DNA of 64,000 nt from Mycobacterium sp. ITM-2016-00317. GTDB taxonomy: Bacteria; Actinomycetota; Actinomycetes; Mycobacteriales; Mycobacteriaceae. The notes below the pieces were generated by a model. It worked only from the letters and a program-made list of their open reading frames with translations. It was not told the origin of the DNA and ran no database searches. Positions 47,265 to 56,627 of the stretch are shown here, piece by piece. Position 1 is the stretch's first letter. Every line of letters begins with the position of its first letter. The translations under genes and the position numbers were made by a program. The stretch is taken from NCBI RefSeq assembly GCF_002968295.1, contig NZ_CP134399.1:2108001-2172000 (forward strand), in the 5' to 3' direction.

Positions 47265-48934
47265 GTCAGCGCCCCCACCTGCCGGTGCCGGTCCGCCTCG
47301 CGCAGCTCGCGCATCATCGCGTTCTCCCGTCCGAAGTAATCGTGCAGTTCCAGGTACTTGGCGTAGAGCGCGTCGTAGCGCTCCACGTTGGCCGGTATCG
47401 GCAGGAACGCGCGCTGCCTGCGCCGTCCCATGTGCGCGGCCGCCTCGCGCACCGACGGGTACGCGCCCGCGGCCGTGGCGGCGTGGATGGCCGCGCCGAG
47501 CGCGGGCGCCTGAGCCGACTCCACGCACGACAGCGGCAGCCCGGTGACGTCGGCATAGATCTGCATCAGCAGGCTGTTCTTCACCAGTCCGCCGGCCACC
47601 ACCAGCTCGATGATCGGGACACCTTGGCGCTGCAGTGTTTCCACGATCACCCGGGTGCCGAACGCGGTGGCTTCGAGCAGCGCCCGGTACTGGTCGACGC
47701 ACGTGGTCGCCAGGGTCTGGCCGACGATCACCCCCGACAGGTGATGGTCGACGAGCACCGACCGGTTGCCGCTGTGCCAGTCCAGTGCGATCAGTCCGTC
47801 CCGGCCCACCTCCTGGGTCGAGGCCAGCGCGGTGAGGTGCTCGTGCAGCGTGCGGCCGGCCTCGGCGGCCTGCTGCTCGTACCGGCCCGGCACGCACTGT
47901 TCGACGAACCACGCGAAGATGTCACCCACCCCGGACTGCCCGGCCTCGTAACCCCACAGGCCCTCCACGATGCCGCCGTCGACGACGCCGCACATGCCCG
48001 GGACCGGCTGCATCACATCGGCGTTGACCACGTGACAGGTGGAGGTGCCCATGATCGCGACCAGTCGGCCCGGATCGAGGGCGTCGGCCGCGGCGGCGGT
48101 GACGTGGGCGTCGACGTTGCCGACCGCGACCGGCGTGCCCTCGGGAAGCCCGGTCCATGCGGCCGCCTCGGCGGTGAGGCCGCCGGCCCGGTCGCCGAGG
48201 CGCCCGATCGGCTGGTCGATCTTGTCGGCGACGACGTCGGCGAACTCCGGGTCCAGCGCGGCCAGGAAGTCCCGCGACGGGTAGCGGCCGTCCTGGCGGA
48301 TGGCCTTGTAGCCGGCCGTGCAGACGTTGCGCACGTAGGTGCCGCAGAGCTGCCAGACGATCCAGTCCGCGGCCTCCACCCAGCGGTCGACGGCGGCGTA
48401 GAGCTCGGGATCCTCGTCGAGGATCTCCAGGGCCTTGGCGAACTCCCACTCGCTGGAGATCAGCCCGCCGTAGCGCGGCAGCCACGGCTCCCCGCGCTGC
48501 GCGGCGAGCCGGTTGATGCGGTCGGCCTGCGGTTGCGCGGCGTGGTGGCGCCACAGTTTGGCGTAGGCGTGCCTGCGGTCGCGCCACTCGTCGAGGTCAC
48601 ACAGCGGCGTGCCGTCGTGGCGCGTCGGGACCATCGTGCAGGCGGTGAAGTCGGTGGCCAGCCCAATGACGTCGGCGGGGTCGACGCCGGCGTTCCACAC
48701 CGCGGCGGGCACGGCGGTGCGCAGTACCTCGACGTAGTCGGCAGGCACCTGCAGTGCGTAGTCCGGCGGCAGGACGGTGCCGGGGTGCCCGGGCAGGTGG
48801 TCGGTGATCACCGCGTGCGGGTAGCGGTGCTCGGCGCTGCCGAGCTCGCTGCCGTCGGACACCCGGACCACCAGCGCGCGCCCGGACAAGGTGCCGAAAT
48901 CCACTCCAACGGTGTACTTCTCGGCGCTGCTCAC
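47261..48934 (-). CDS. araB: L-ribulokinase
   Basis: Phosphorylates L-ribulose to L-ribulose-5-phosphate. 557 aa FGGY-family kinase: VGVDFGTLSGRALVV (N-terminal phosphate-binding), GLATDFTACTMVPT, ADWIVWQLCG, GNVDAHVTAAAA, MGTSTCH, GLIALDWHSGNRSVLVD (ribulokinase-specific) and VAGGLVKNSLLMQIYADVTGLPL of the ATP site. GTG start overlaps the stop of a 16-codon leader ORF by GTGA, and no ribosome binding site is seen directly before it. Two abutting LacI-type operators lie 73-100 nt upstream. Confidence 0.94.
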   Translation of the reverse strand: MSSAEKYTVGVDFGTLSGRALVVRVSDGSELGSAEHRYPHAVITDHLPGHPGTVLPPDYALQVPADYVEVLRTAVPAAVWNAGVDPADVIGLATDFTACTMVPTRHDGTPLCDLDEWRDRRHAYAKLWRHHAAQPQADRINRLAAQRGEPWLPRYGGLISSEWEFAKALEILDEDPELYAAVDRWVEAADWIVWQLCGTYVRNVCTAGYKAIRQDGRYPSRDFLAALDPEFADVVADKIDQPIGRLGDRAGGLTAEAAAWTGLPEGTPVAVGNVDAHVTAAAADALDPGRLVAIMGTSTCHVVNADVMQPVPGMCGVVDGGIVEGLWGYEAGQSGVGDIFAWFVEQCVPGRYEQQAAEAGRTLHEHLTALASTQEVGRDGLIALDWHSGNRSVLVDHHLSGVIVGQTLATTCVDQYRALLEATAFGTRVIVETLQRQGVPIIELVVAGGLVKNSLLMQIYADVTGLPLSCVESAQAPALGAAIHAATAAGAYPSVREAAAHMGRRRQRAFLPIPANVERYDALYAKYLELHDYFGRENAMMRELREADRHRQVGALT

Positions 48935-48981
48935 GGCGCACCGGGGCGGTCGGGTGATGCGGTGGGGCGAGGGAGCGGCAT
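48931..48981 (-). CDS. Possible 16-codon leader ORF coupled to araB
   Basis: The - strand ATG at 48981 opens MPLPRPTASPDRPGAP and ends with TGA at 48933-48931, overlapping the araB GTG by GTGA. AAAGGTG lies 6 nt before its ATG, while the araB GTG has no visible ribosome binding site, so ribosomes may reach araB through this ORF. It is Pro-rich (6 of 16). It could be chance; support is position and spacing only. Confidence 0.4.
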   Translation of the reverse strand: MPLPRPTASPDRPGAP

Positions 48982-49006
48982 ACGGATCACCTTTGCGGGC
49001 TCAGTG

Positions 49007-49034
49007 TGTTAACGCTCACATGTTAGCGATAACA
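49007..49034. promoter_or_regulatory. Two abutting LacI-family operators upstream of araB
   Basis: TGTTAACGCTCACA (49007-49020) directly followed by TGTTAGCGATAACA (49021-49034). Both fit the 14-bp LacI/GalR pattern TGTNANCGNTNACA with a central CG. On the - strand a weak CACACT (complement of 49003-49008) could be the araB -10, so bound repressor would cover the promoter. The first 14 bp recur at 50342-50355. Confidence 0.75.
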
Positions 49035-49090
49035 TTCCTCGGCGGTCAACGGGTCTGCCGCTCGGGCGGGGGTGGGTGAGTCCCAGGGGT

Positions 49091-49153
49091 CACAGCTATC
49101 CACGTTGTGCAGGGGAGTTCTCGCACTTTCTCTGCCGACCGTGGATATGTGTG
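49091..49153. terminator. Inverted repeat after the LacI regulator gene
   Basis: CACAGCTATCCACG (49091-49104) pairs with CGTGGATATGTGTG (49140-49153) at 12 of 14 positions, core TATCCACG/CGTGGATA perfect, with a 35-nt spacer that has smaller pairings. It lies downstream of the - strand regulator and before the araB promoter, so it may end the regulator transcript. Confidence 0.4.
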
Positions 49154-49187
49154 ACGCGTGAGGTGGGCGGGTGCCGAGCCGCTCGGT

Positions 49188-50237
49188 TCAGCTGCGCCGG
49201 GAGCTCTGCCGGACGACGAGTTCGGCGGGGATGACCGCGCTCGCGGTGGACGACGGGTCCTCGGGTCCCCGCTCGATCACCTCGAGCAGCAGGTCCACGC
49301 TGCGTCGGCCCACCGACGTGAAGTCCTGGCGCACCGTGGTCAACGGTGGGCAGAAGTACTCGGCCTCGGGAATGTCGTCGAAGCCGCCGACCAGCACGTC
49401 GTCCGGCACCCGGCGACCCGAATCGGCCAGCCCGCGCAGCACGCCGAGCGCCATCTGGTCGTTGGCGACGAAGACCGCGTCGACGGCGGGGTCGGCGCCG
49501 AGTCGCCGCCCGGCCGCATAGCCCGAGCGTGGCGTCCAATCGCCGTGCAACGGCTCGGGCACCTCGCGCCCCTGGGCGATGAGTTCGCTGCGCCAGCCCT
49601 CGAGCCGGGCATCGGTCTCGGCCCATTCCGCTTCGCCGGAGATGTGCCACACCGTGGCGGCGCCGGCCTCGAGCAGGTGGCGGGTCATCTGGCGGGCGCC
49701 GTCGGCATGGTCGACGCCGACGACCGGAATGCCCAGGCCCGCCGCGGCGTCCACGGCGACGACGGGCACCGGGTTGCGCAGCGTGCGTAGGGCTTCCCGG
49801 TTGGCCGCCAGCGGCGCGATCACGATCACGCCTTCCACCGACTGTTCCACCAGGCGGTTCAACGCGCGGGGAAGGGTGGTGCTGTCGACGGTCGAGTCGG
49901 TGGCGACGCTGACGAAGAAGCCCGCCTCGGTGGCGGCCTGCTCGATCGCGTAGAGCATGCTCGCCGGCCCGAAAAGCGTGGTGTTGAAGCAGATGACACC
50001 GATGGTGGCGGTCCGGCGGGTGACGAGCGCGCGTGCGGCCATGTTGCGGCGGTAGCCCAGTTGGTCGATCGCCTCGGTGACCCGCTGGCGCGTCGATTCC
50101 TTGACCGCCTCGGATCCGTTGAGCACTCGCGAGACGGTCTGGTGGGAGACGCCGGCCAGGCGGGCCACGTCGAACATGCTGACGTGGCGGCCGGTGCTTC
50201 GGGTTCTCCCGGTTCCTCCGTGGCGGGCTGCTGGCAC
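49188..50237 (-). CDS. LacI-family transcriptional regulator (sugar operon repressor)
   Basis: 349 aa. N-terminal helix-turn-helix [34 protein letters not shown] (about 19-52), hinge helix with RNMAARALV, then a periplasmic-binding-like sugar domain ([58 protein letters not shown]). GTG 50237 is chosen because TACATT (complement of 50244-50249) lies exactly 7 nt before it, giving a leaderless start; the frame itself stays open to 50354. It sits between araBD and the ChvE-type transporter, flanked on both sides by matching operators, and probably represses both. The recognition helix is identical to that of the second regulator at 59079-60116. Confidence 0.9.
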   Translation of the reverse strand: MPAARHGGTGRTRSTGRHVSMFDVARLAGVSHQTVSRVLNGSEAVKESTRQRVTEAIDQLGYRRNMAARALVTRRTATIGVICFNTTLFGPASMLYAIEQAATEAGFFVSVATDSTVDSTTLPRALNRLVEQSVEGVIVIAPLAANREALRTLRNPVPVVAVDAAAGLGIPVVGVDHADGARQMTRHLLEAGAATVWHISGEAEWAETDARLEGWRSELIAQGREVPEPLHGDWTPRSGYAAGRRLGADPAVDAVFVANDQMALGVLRGLADSGRRVPDDVLVGGFDDIPEAEYFCPPLTTVRQDFTSVGRRSVDLLLEVIERGPEDPSSTASAVIPAELVVRQSSRRS

Positions 50238-50243
50238 GTTCCG

Positions 50244-50249
50244 AATGTA
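50244..50249 (-). promoter_or_regulatory. Candidate -10 element, leaderless start of the LacI regulator
   Basis: The - strand reads TACATT, 7 nt before GTG 50237. No operator overlaps it directly; the nearest is at 50342-50355. Confidence 0.45.
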
Positions 50250-50301
50250 GCCCCGCGACCTCGGGCGACGGACGTCTGCTCCACCTCGTGTCGATAGGCC
50301 G

Positions 50302-50331
50302 TTGACAATCGCGTGAGCGTCATCACATACT
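50302..50331 (+). promoter_or_regulatory. Promoter of the ChvE-type transporter-galTK operon
   Basis: -35 TTGACA (50302-50307), 18-nt spacer, -10 CATACT (50326-50331). This is the closest match to a SigA consensus in the window. The start point would be near 50338, 4 nt before the LacI-type operator. Confidence 0.6.
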
Positions 50332-50341
50332 TGTGCGCGCA

Positions 50342-50355
50342 TGTTAACGCTCACA
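50342..50355. promoter_or_regulatory. LacI-family operator at the transporter promoter
   Basis: TGTTAACGCTCACA, identical over 14 bp to 49007-49020 upstream of araB. Its place just after the predicted start point fits repression by blocking initiation. Confidence 0.75.
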
Positions 50356-50393
50356 TTCCGTGGGCGGACGACCCGAATCTCGGGAGGTAGTCG

Positions 50394-51482
50394 ATGAGAA
50401 AACTGAAGTGGGCGGCGGTCGTGGTGATCGCGCTGCTGGCCGCGGCGCTGGCCGGCTGCGGCAGGGCCGACGAAACGGCCGACTCCGGCGCGGGCAAGGG
50501 CACCATCGGCATCGCGATGCCGACCAAGTCCTCCGAGCGGTGGGTCGCCGACGGACAGAACATGGTCAACCAGTTCCAGGAACTGGGGTACCAGACCGAC
50601 CTGCAGTACGGCGACGACGTGGTGCAGAACCAGGTCTCACAGATCGAGAACATGATCACCAAGGGCGTCGATCTGCTCGTCATCGCGCCGATCGACGGCT
50701 CGTCCCTGACCGCCACCCTGGAGAACGCCGCGGCCGCCGACATTCCGGTGATCAGCTACGACCGGCTGATCCGGGGCACCGGCAACGTCGACTACTACGC
50801 GACCTTCGACAACTTCCAAGTCGGTGTGCTGCAGGCCCGCTACATCGTCGACACGCTCAAGCCCGACACCGCGCCCGCCCCGCAGAACATCGAGGTGTTC
50901 GCCGGCTCGCCCGACGACAACAACGCGACCTTCTTCTTCGACGGGGCGATGAGCGTGCTCAAGCCCTACCTCGACAGCGGCAAGCTGGTGGTGCGCAGCG
51001 GCCAGACCGACTTCAACCAGGTCGCCACCCTGCGCTGGGACGGCGGGCTCGCCCAGTCGCGGATGGACAACCTGCTCAGTCAGGCCTATACCAGCGTCCC
51101 GGTCAGCGCGGTGCTCTCGCCCTACGACGGCATCTCCCGCGGCGTGATCTCGGCACTCAAGAGCGCCGGTTACGGCAACGCCGCGCGGCCGCTGCCGGTG
51201 GTCACCGGCCAGGACGCCGAGCTGGCGTCGGTGCAGTCGATCGTGGCGGGCGAACAGACGCAGACGGTGTTCAAGGACACCCGCGAGCTGGCCAAGTCCG
51301 CGGTGCAGATGTCCGATGCGGTGCTCACCGGCGGCGAACCGATGGTCAACGACACCGAGACCTACGACAACGCGGTGAAAGTGGTGCCCGCCCACCTGTT
51401 GGACCCGGTGAGCGTCGACAGGACCAACTACGAGCAGGTGCTGGTCGACTCCGGCTACTACACGCAGGCGCAGGTGCAATGA
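50394..51482 (+). CDS. ChvE-type sugar ABC transporter substrate-binding lipoprotein
   Basis: 362 aa. Lipoprotein signal peptide ending in LAGC (Cys22). The mature protein is a periplasmic-binding-protein-like type I sugar binder resembling ChvE/GguA-system proteins: [96 protein letters not shown]. ChvE-type proteins bind D-galactose, L-arabinose, D-xylose and related pyranoses. GGGAGG precedes the ATG. Overlaps the ATPase by ATGA. Confidence 0.92.
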   Translation: MRKLKWAAVVVIALLAAALAGCGRADETADSGAGKGTIGIAMPTKSSERWVADGQNMVNQFQELGYQTDLQYGDDVVQNQVSQIENMITKGVDLLVIAPIDGSSLTATLENAAAADIPVISYDRLIRGTGNVDYYATFDNFQVGVLQARYIVDTLKPDTAPAPQNIEVFAGSPDDNNATFFFDGAMSVLKPYLDSGKLVVRSGQTDFNQVATLRWDGGLAQSRMDNLLSQAYTSVPVSAVLSPYDGISRGVISALKSAGYGNAARPLPVVTGQDAELASVQSIVAGEQTQTVFKDTRELAKSAVQMSDAVLTGGEPMVNDTETYDNAVKVVPAHLLDPVSVDRTNYEQVLVDSGYYTQAQVQ

Positions 51483-53014
51483 CGGCGCACTCGCCGGCGC
51501 TGCTGGAGATGAAGGGGATCACCAAGGAGTTCCCCGGGGTCCGCGCCCTGGCCGACGTCGACCTGCGGGTCGGCTCCGGTGAAATCCACGCGATTTGCGG
51601 CGAGAACGGGGCGGGCAAGTCCACGCTGATGAAGGTCCTCAGCGGCGTGTACCCCCACGGAAGCTACCGCGGAGAGATCTACTTCGACGGAAACCTGTGT
51701 GAGTTCAAAGACATCCGGTCCAGCGAGAAATGCGGTATCGCGATCATCCATCAGGAGCTCGCCCTGGTGCCCTACCTGTCGATCGCCGAGAACATGTTCC
51801 TGGGCAACGAGATCCGCCGCTTCGGCGTCATCGACTGGGACCGCACCCTGGTGCGCGCCGCCGAGTTGCTCGAGCGGGTCGGGCTGGACGAGAGCCCGCA
51901 GACGCGGGTCGCCGACATCGGGGTGGGCAAGCAGCAGCTGGTGGAGATCGCCAAGGCCCTGGCCAAGGACGTGCGGCTGCTGATTCTCGACGAGCCCACC
52001 GCGGCGCTCAACGACACCGACAGCCGCCACCTGCTCGAGCTGATCGCCGACCTGCGCGAGCACGGACTGACCTCGATCCTGATCTCGCACAAGCTGAACG
52101 AGGTCCTGCAGATCGCGGATGCGGTGACCACTCTGCGCGACGGCGCCACCATCGACACCGTCCGCGTCGCCGACGGGCTGACCGAGGACGCGATCGTGCG
52201 CGGCATGGTGGGCCGGGACCTGACCCACCGGTTCCCCCCGCGCCCGGAACGTGAGATCGGCCCGGTGGCCTTCTCGGTGTCGAACTGGACCGTGCTGCAC
52301 CCGATCGACCAGCACCGCAAGGTGGTCGACGACGTGTCGCTGGAGGTGCGGGCCGGCGAGATCGTCGGAATCGCGGGCCTGATGGGCGCAGGCCGCACCG
52401 AGTTGGCGATGAGCGTGTTCGGCCGGTCCTACGGCAGGTATGTGGGCGGCCGGGTCAGCAAGGGCGAGCGCGAGATCAACACCAGCACGGTGCCCGCCGC
52501 GATCGACAACGGCATCGCGTACGTGACCGAGGACCGCAAACAGCTCGGGCTGAACCTGATGGACTCCGTGGCCACCAGCATCACGCTCCCGTCGCTGGGC
52601 AAGATCAGCCACCGGTCGGTGATCGACTTCCGCGCCGAAACCGCGGTGGGCGAACAGTTCTGCGAATCGATGAGGATCAAGACGGCGTCGGTGGCGACGG
52701 TCGCGGGCAAACTCTCCGGCGGCAACCAGCAGAAGGTCGTACTGAGCAAGTGGCTGTTCACCGACCCCGACGTCCTGATCCTGGACGAACCGACCCGCGG
52801 CATCGACGTCGGCGCCAAATACGAGATCTACCAGATCATCAACGAACTGGCCGGCCGCGGCAAGGCCGTCATCGTGATCTCCTCCGAACTACCCGAACTG
52901 CTCGGCCTCTGCGACCGCATCTACGCGCTCAGTCAGGGACGGCTCACCGGCGAGGTGGACCGGGAGCGCGCCGATCAGGAAACCCTGATGCGGCTGATGA
53001 TGAAAGGACGCTGA
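51479..53014 (+). CDS. Sugar ABC transporter ATPase (GguA/MmsA type)
   Basis: 511 aa with two ATPase modules, the Rbs/Mgl/Xyl pattern. First module: Walker [21 protein letters not shown] (about 38-57), Walker [13 protein letters not shown]. Second module: degenerate P-loop [13 protein letters not shown], signature [16 protein letters not shown] and Walker [21 protein letters not shown]. Encodes the cytoplasmic motor for the permease at 53019 and the binder at 50394. ATG overlaps the binder stop by 4 nt. Confidence 0.95.
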   Translation: MTAHSPALLEMKGITKEFPGVRALADVDLRVGSGEIHAICGENGAGKSTLMKVLSGVYPHGSYRGEIYFDGNLCEFKDIRSSEKCGIAIIHQELALVPYLSIAENMFLGNEIRRFGVIDWDRTLVRAAELLERVGLDESPQTRVADIGVGKQQLVEIAKALAKDVRLLILDEPTAALNDTDSRHLLELIADLREHGLTSILISHKLNEVLQIADAVTTLRDGATIDTVRVADGLTEDAIVRGMVGRDLTHRFPPRPEREIGPVAFSVSNWTVLHPIDQHRKVVDDVSLEVRAGEIVGIAGLMGAGRTELAMSVFGRSYGRYVGGRVSKGEREINTSTVPAAIDNGIAYVTEDRKQLGLNLMDSVATSITLPSLGKISHRSVIDFRAETAVGEQFCESMRIKTASVATVAGKLSGGNQQKVVLSKWLFTDPDVLILDEPTRGIDVGAKYEIYQIINELAGRGKAVIVISSELPELLGLCDRIYALSQGRLTGEVDRERADQETLMRLMMKGR

Positions 53015-53018
53015 TTCC

Positions 53019-54269
53019 GTGACCACCACCGTCGACCAACCGTCGCCGAATTCGCCGGTGGCCCAGCCGCCCAACGGATCCCGACCGGATCCGCCGGGAC
53101 TGCGGGACCGGATCTCGCAGTTCCTGATCTCCCACATCCGCCAGTCCGGCATGGTGGTCGCCCTGCTGGCGATCGTGCTGCTGTTCCAGGTGTGGACCGA
53201 CGGCATCCTGCTGAAGCCGCTGAACGTCACCAACATCATCCAGCAGAACGGCTACATCCTGGTGCTCGCCATCGGGATGGTGATCGTGATCATCAACGGC
53301 CACATCGACCTGTCGGTCGGTTCGATCGCGGCGTTCACCGGCGCGATGGCCGCGGTCCTGATGGTGCGCCACGACATGCCGTGGCTGCTGGCCGTGGTGC
53401 TGTGCGTGGCGATGGGCGCGCTGATCGGCGCGTGGCAGGGATTCTGGATCGCGTTCGTCGGCATCCCGTCGTTCATCGTGACCCTCGGCGGCATGCTGAT
53501 CTTCCGCGGCGCCACCCAGTACATCCTGCAGGGGCAGTCCATCGCGCCGATGCCGCCCGCGCTGCAGACCTTCAGCAGCGGCTTTCTGCCCGAGTGGGGG
53601 ACCAACGCGCTCTACCACTGGCCGACGATCCTGCTCGGCGGGGTGATCACGATCGCGGCGGTCGGCATGCAGATCCGTCGGCGGCGCTCCCAGAGCCGTT
53701 ACGGCCAGCCGGTTTCCGGCACGCCGCTGTTCATCGCGAAATGCGTGGCGATCGTCGCGGCCCTCGGCGCGGTGACGCTGCTGCTGGCCAGCTACCGCGG
53801 TGTGCCGATCGTCGGCATCATCCTGGTGGTGCTGACGCTGATCTACGCATTCCTGATGCGCAACACCGTGTTCGGCCGCCAGGTTTACGCGGTCGGCGGC
53901 AACGCCGCGGCGGCGAAGTTGTCCGGGGTGCGCAACCGCTGGGTGACGCTGCTGGTGTTCGTCAACATGGGCGCGCTCGCCGCGGTCGCGGGCCTGATGT
54001 TCGCCGCCCGGCTGAACTCGGCCACCCCGCAGGCCGGCATCAACTTCGAACTGGAGGCCATCGCGGCGGCGTTCATCGGCGGCGCGTCCTCCAGCGGTGG
54101 GGTCGGCACCGTGTTCGGCGCCATCATCGGCGGCCTGGTGCTCGGCGTGCTCAACAACGGGATGTCGATCCTGGGCATCGGCACCGACGTGCAGCAGGTG
54201 ATCAAGGGCCTGGTGTTGCTGGCCGCGGTGGGCTTCGACGTGTACAACAAGCGGCGCGGCGGTCGCTGA
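53019..54269 (+). CDS. Sugar ABC transporter permease (GguB/MmsB type)
   Basis: 416 aa with about ten membrane helices: LAIGMVIVIINGHIDLSVGSIAAFTGAMAA, IPSFIVTLGGMLIFRGATQYIL, FGRQVYAVGGNAAAAKLSGVRNR and GVGTVFGAIIGGLVLGVLNNGMSILGI, the standard BPD_transp_2 features. A roughly 40-residue cytoplasmic Pro/Asn-rich N-terminus precedes the first helix. Starts 4 nt after the ATPase stop. It forms the channel for the ChvE-type transporter. Confidence 0.94.
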   Translation: MTTTVDQPSPNSPVAQPPNGSRPDPPGLRDRISQFLISHIRQSGMVVALLAIVLLFQVWTDGILLKPLNVTNIIQQNGYILVLAIGMVIVIINGHIDLSVGSIAAFTGAMAAVLMVRHDMPWLLAVVLCVAMGALIGAWQGFWIAFVGIPSFIVTLGGMLIFRGATQYILQGQSIAPMPPALQTFSSGFLPEWGTNALYHWPTILLGGVITIAAVGMQIRRRRSQSRYGQPVSGTPLFIAKCVAIVAALGAVTLLLASYRGVPIVGIILVVLTLIYAFLMRNTVFGRQVYAVGGNAAAAKLSGVRNRWVTLLVFVNMGALAAVAGLMFAARLNSATPQAGINFELEAIAAAFIGGASSSGGVGTVFGAIIGGLVLGVLNNGMSILGIGTDVQQVIKGLVLLAAVGFDVYNKRRGGR

Positions 54270-54276
54270 GACGCCG

Positions 54277-55407
54277 ATGGCCTTACCCCGCAACGACGCT
54301 CCGCCCGTGCGTAAGACGGTGACGACCCTGGCGGACGGTCGCAGGCTGATCTATTTCGACGACAGCGACGCCCCACCGCCGCGGACCGCACGCGATCCCC
54401 GGGTGCTGCCGCCGGCCACCTCGGAGTCCCAGCTGCGCTACGACGTGCTGACCGGGGAGTGGATCGCGATCGCGGCCCAGCGCATGGACCGCACCTACCT
54501 GCCCCCGGCCGGTGACTCTCCGCTGGCGCCCACCCGCCCGGGCGGCCCGGCCACCGAGATCCCGGCCGCCGACTACGACGTCGTGGTGTTCGAGAACCGG
54601 TTCCCGTCGCTGTCGGCGCGGGCCGGCGACCAGGACCTGCCGCCGTACCTCGACGGTGAGCCGCTGTGGCCGCTGCGGCCGGGCACCGGGTGCTGCGAGG
54701 TGGTCTGCTTCACCAGCGACCCGCACGCCAGCTTCGCCACCGTCGGGCACCGTCGCGCCCGCACCGTGATCGACGTGTGGGCGGACCGGACCGCGGAACT
54801 GTCCGAACTGCCCGGCGTCGCGCAGGTGTTCTGTTTCGAGAACCGCGGCAGGCAGATCGGGGTGACGCTGACCCACCCGCACGGGCAGATCTACGCCTAC
54901 CCCTACCTTCCGCCGCGGACCGAGGCGGTGATGCGCCAGGCCCGGCGGCACCGCGCGGCCACCGGCGGCGATCTGTTCGCCGACGTGCTCGACGCCGAGC
55001 GGCGGGCCGGGCGCCGGATCGTGGTGGCGGGGCAGCGGTGGACGGCGTTCGTCCCGTCCGCGGCGCGCTGGCCGATGGAGGTGCACCTGCTCCCGCACCG
55101 CGCGGTCGCCGATTTCGCCGAGCTCACCGACGGCGAGCGCGACGAGTTGGCCACCGTTTATCTCGATCTGCTCGGCCGGGTCGACCGGTTCTTCGACGGC
55201 GTCGACGAGACGCCTTACGTCGCGGCCTGGCACCAGGCCCCGGTCGGCCCGCAGCGGGAACTGGGCCGGCTGCACCTGCAGCTGTTCTCGGTGATGCGGG
55301 CGCCGGGGCGGCTGAAGTACCTGGCCGGATCGGAATCAGGGATGGGCGCGTGGATCAACGACACCACCCCCGAACGCATCGCGGACCGGTTCCGGGAGAT
55401 CCGGTGA
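54277..55407 (+). CDS. galT: Galactose-1-phosphate uridylyltransferase
   Basis: Leloir-pathway enzyme transferring UMP from UDP-glucose to galactose-1-phosphate. 376 aa: RYDVLTGEWIAIAAQRMDRTYLPP, VVFENRFPSL, EVVCFTSDPHASFATV and the active site TLTHPHGQIYAYPYLPP with the HPH nucleophile; a second half has FVPSAARWPMEVHLLPHR and AAWHQAP. It follows the permease by 7 nt in the same operon and overlaps galK by GTGA. Confidence 0.95.
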   Translation: MALPRNDAPPVRKTVTTLADGRRLIYFDDSDAPPPRTARDPRVLPPATSESQLRYDVLTGEWIAIAAQRMDRTYLPPAGDSPLAPTRPGGPATEIPAADYDVVVFENRFPSLSARAGDQDLPPYLDGEPLWPLRPGTGCCEVVCFTSDPHASFATVGHRRARTVIDVWADRTAELSELPGVAQVFCFENRGRQIGVTLTHPHGQIYAYPYLPPRTEAVMRQARRHRAATGGDLFADVLDAERRAGRRIVVAGQRWTAFVPSAARWPMEVHLLPHRAVADFAELTDGERDELATVYLDLLGRVDRFFDGVDETPYVAAWHQAPVGPQRELGRLHLQLFSVMRAPGRLKYLAGSESGMGAWINDTTPERIADRFREIR

Positions 55408-56627
55408 GCGTGTCGTGGTCGACGAGGCCGCGCCGGCTGCTGCCGCCGGTGCCGGACCGGGCGCTCGCCGACAATGCCGCTGCCGCGTTCACCGACGCGT
55501 TCGACGCTGCGCCGCAAGGGGTCTGGATCGCGCCGGGGCGGGCCAACATCATCGGCGAACACGTCGACTACGTGGGCGGGCGGGTGGTGCCGTTCGCGCT
55601 GCCGTATGCCACCGCGGTGGCGGTGCGTATCCGCTCCGACGACGTGGTGCGGTGCACCTCGACCGGGCCGCAGCCGGACTGGGCCGGGCGGGTCGGGGAT
55701 GTCGGACCGGGCAGCCCGTCGGGATGGGCCGGCTATGCGGCCGGGGTGTTGTGGGCGATGGCCTACCACGAGTCCATCGCCCGGATGCCGGGTGTGGACA
55801 TCGCGGTGACGTCGACGGTGCCCCAAGGTGCAGGACTGTCGAGTTCGGCCGCGCTCGAATGCGCGGTGGCCCTGGCCGTCGCCGAGCTGTCGGGGGTGGC
55901 GACCGACAACGCCGGCCGCGCCGTGCTGGCCCGCGACTGCGCCACCGCGGAGAACGTCGTGGTCGGCGCGGCGACCGGGCTGATGGACCAGTCGGTGTCG
56001 CTGCGCGCTCGCCGCGGCCACGCGATGGTGCTGGACTGCGCCGACGGCACCGTCGAGCACGTCGCGGTCGACAGTGTGAACCCGGACCTGGCGCTGATGG
56101 TGATCAACACGAACTCTCCACACCGACTGGTGCAGGGCGACTACGGCCGCTGCCGCACCATGGTCGAGCAGGCGTGCGCGCGGGTCGACCGTGACGTGCT
56201 CGACGGTGCCGAGGTCGACGTGCAGGACGTGGTGGATCTCGCCACCCTCGGTGCCCACCAACTGCGTCGTCCGCTGCGCCACGTGCTCACCGAGTTCCGG
56301 CGGGTGGACGCCGCGGTCGAGCGCTTGCGTGCGGCCGACCTGGCCGCCGTCGGCCCGCTGCTGAGCGCGTCGCACCGGTCGTTACGCGACGACCTCGCCG
56401 TCAGCTCGGTCGAACTGGACAGTGCGGTCGAGGCCGCGCTCGACGCCGGGGCCCTCGGCGCCCGGATGATCGGTGGCGGGTTCGGGGGATCGGTGCTGGC
56501 CCTGGTGGAAGCAGGTGACACGGCGACCGTCGCCGAGGCGGTGCTGCGCCGGGCGCACGACGGCGGGCTTCCCCGCCCCCGGTTCCTGGCCGCCGACTGC
56601 GCGGCCGCGGCGCGCCGGGTCTACTGA
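55404..56627 (+). CDS. galK: Galactokinase
   Basis: GHMP kinase phosphorylating galactose at C1. 407 aa: substrate signature APGRANIIGEHVDYVGGRVVPFALP near 50-73, ATP loop VPQGAGLSSSAALECAVALA near 142-161, and IGGGFGGSVLALVE near the C-terminus. GTG start overlaps galT by 4 nt. Its 3' end overlaps the convergent galM gene by 7 nt. Confidence 0.95.
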   Translation: MSVSWSTRPRRLLPPVPDRALADNAAAAFTDAFDAAPQGVWIAPGRANIIGEHVDYVGGRVVPFALPYATAVAVRIRSDDVVRCTSTGPQPDWAGRVGDVGPGSPSGWAGYAAGVLWAMAYHESIARMPGVDIAVTSTVPQGAGLSSSAALECAVALAVAELSGVATDNAGRAVLARDCATAENVVVGAATGLMDQSVSLRARRGHAMVLDCADGTVEHVAVDSVNPDLALMVINTNSPHRLVQGDYGRCRTMVEQACARVDRDVLDGAEVDVQDVVDLATLGAHQLRRPLRHVLTEFRRVDAAVERLRAADLAAVGPLLSASHRSLRDDLAVSSVELDSAVEAALDAGALGARMIGGGFGGSVLALVEAGDTATVAEAVLRRAHDGGLPRPRFLAADCAAAARRVY

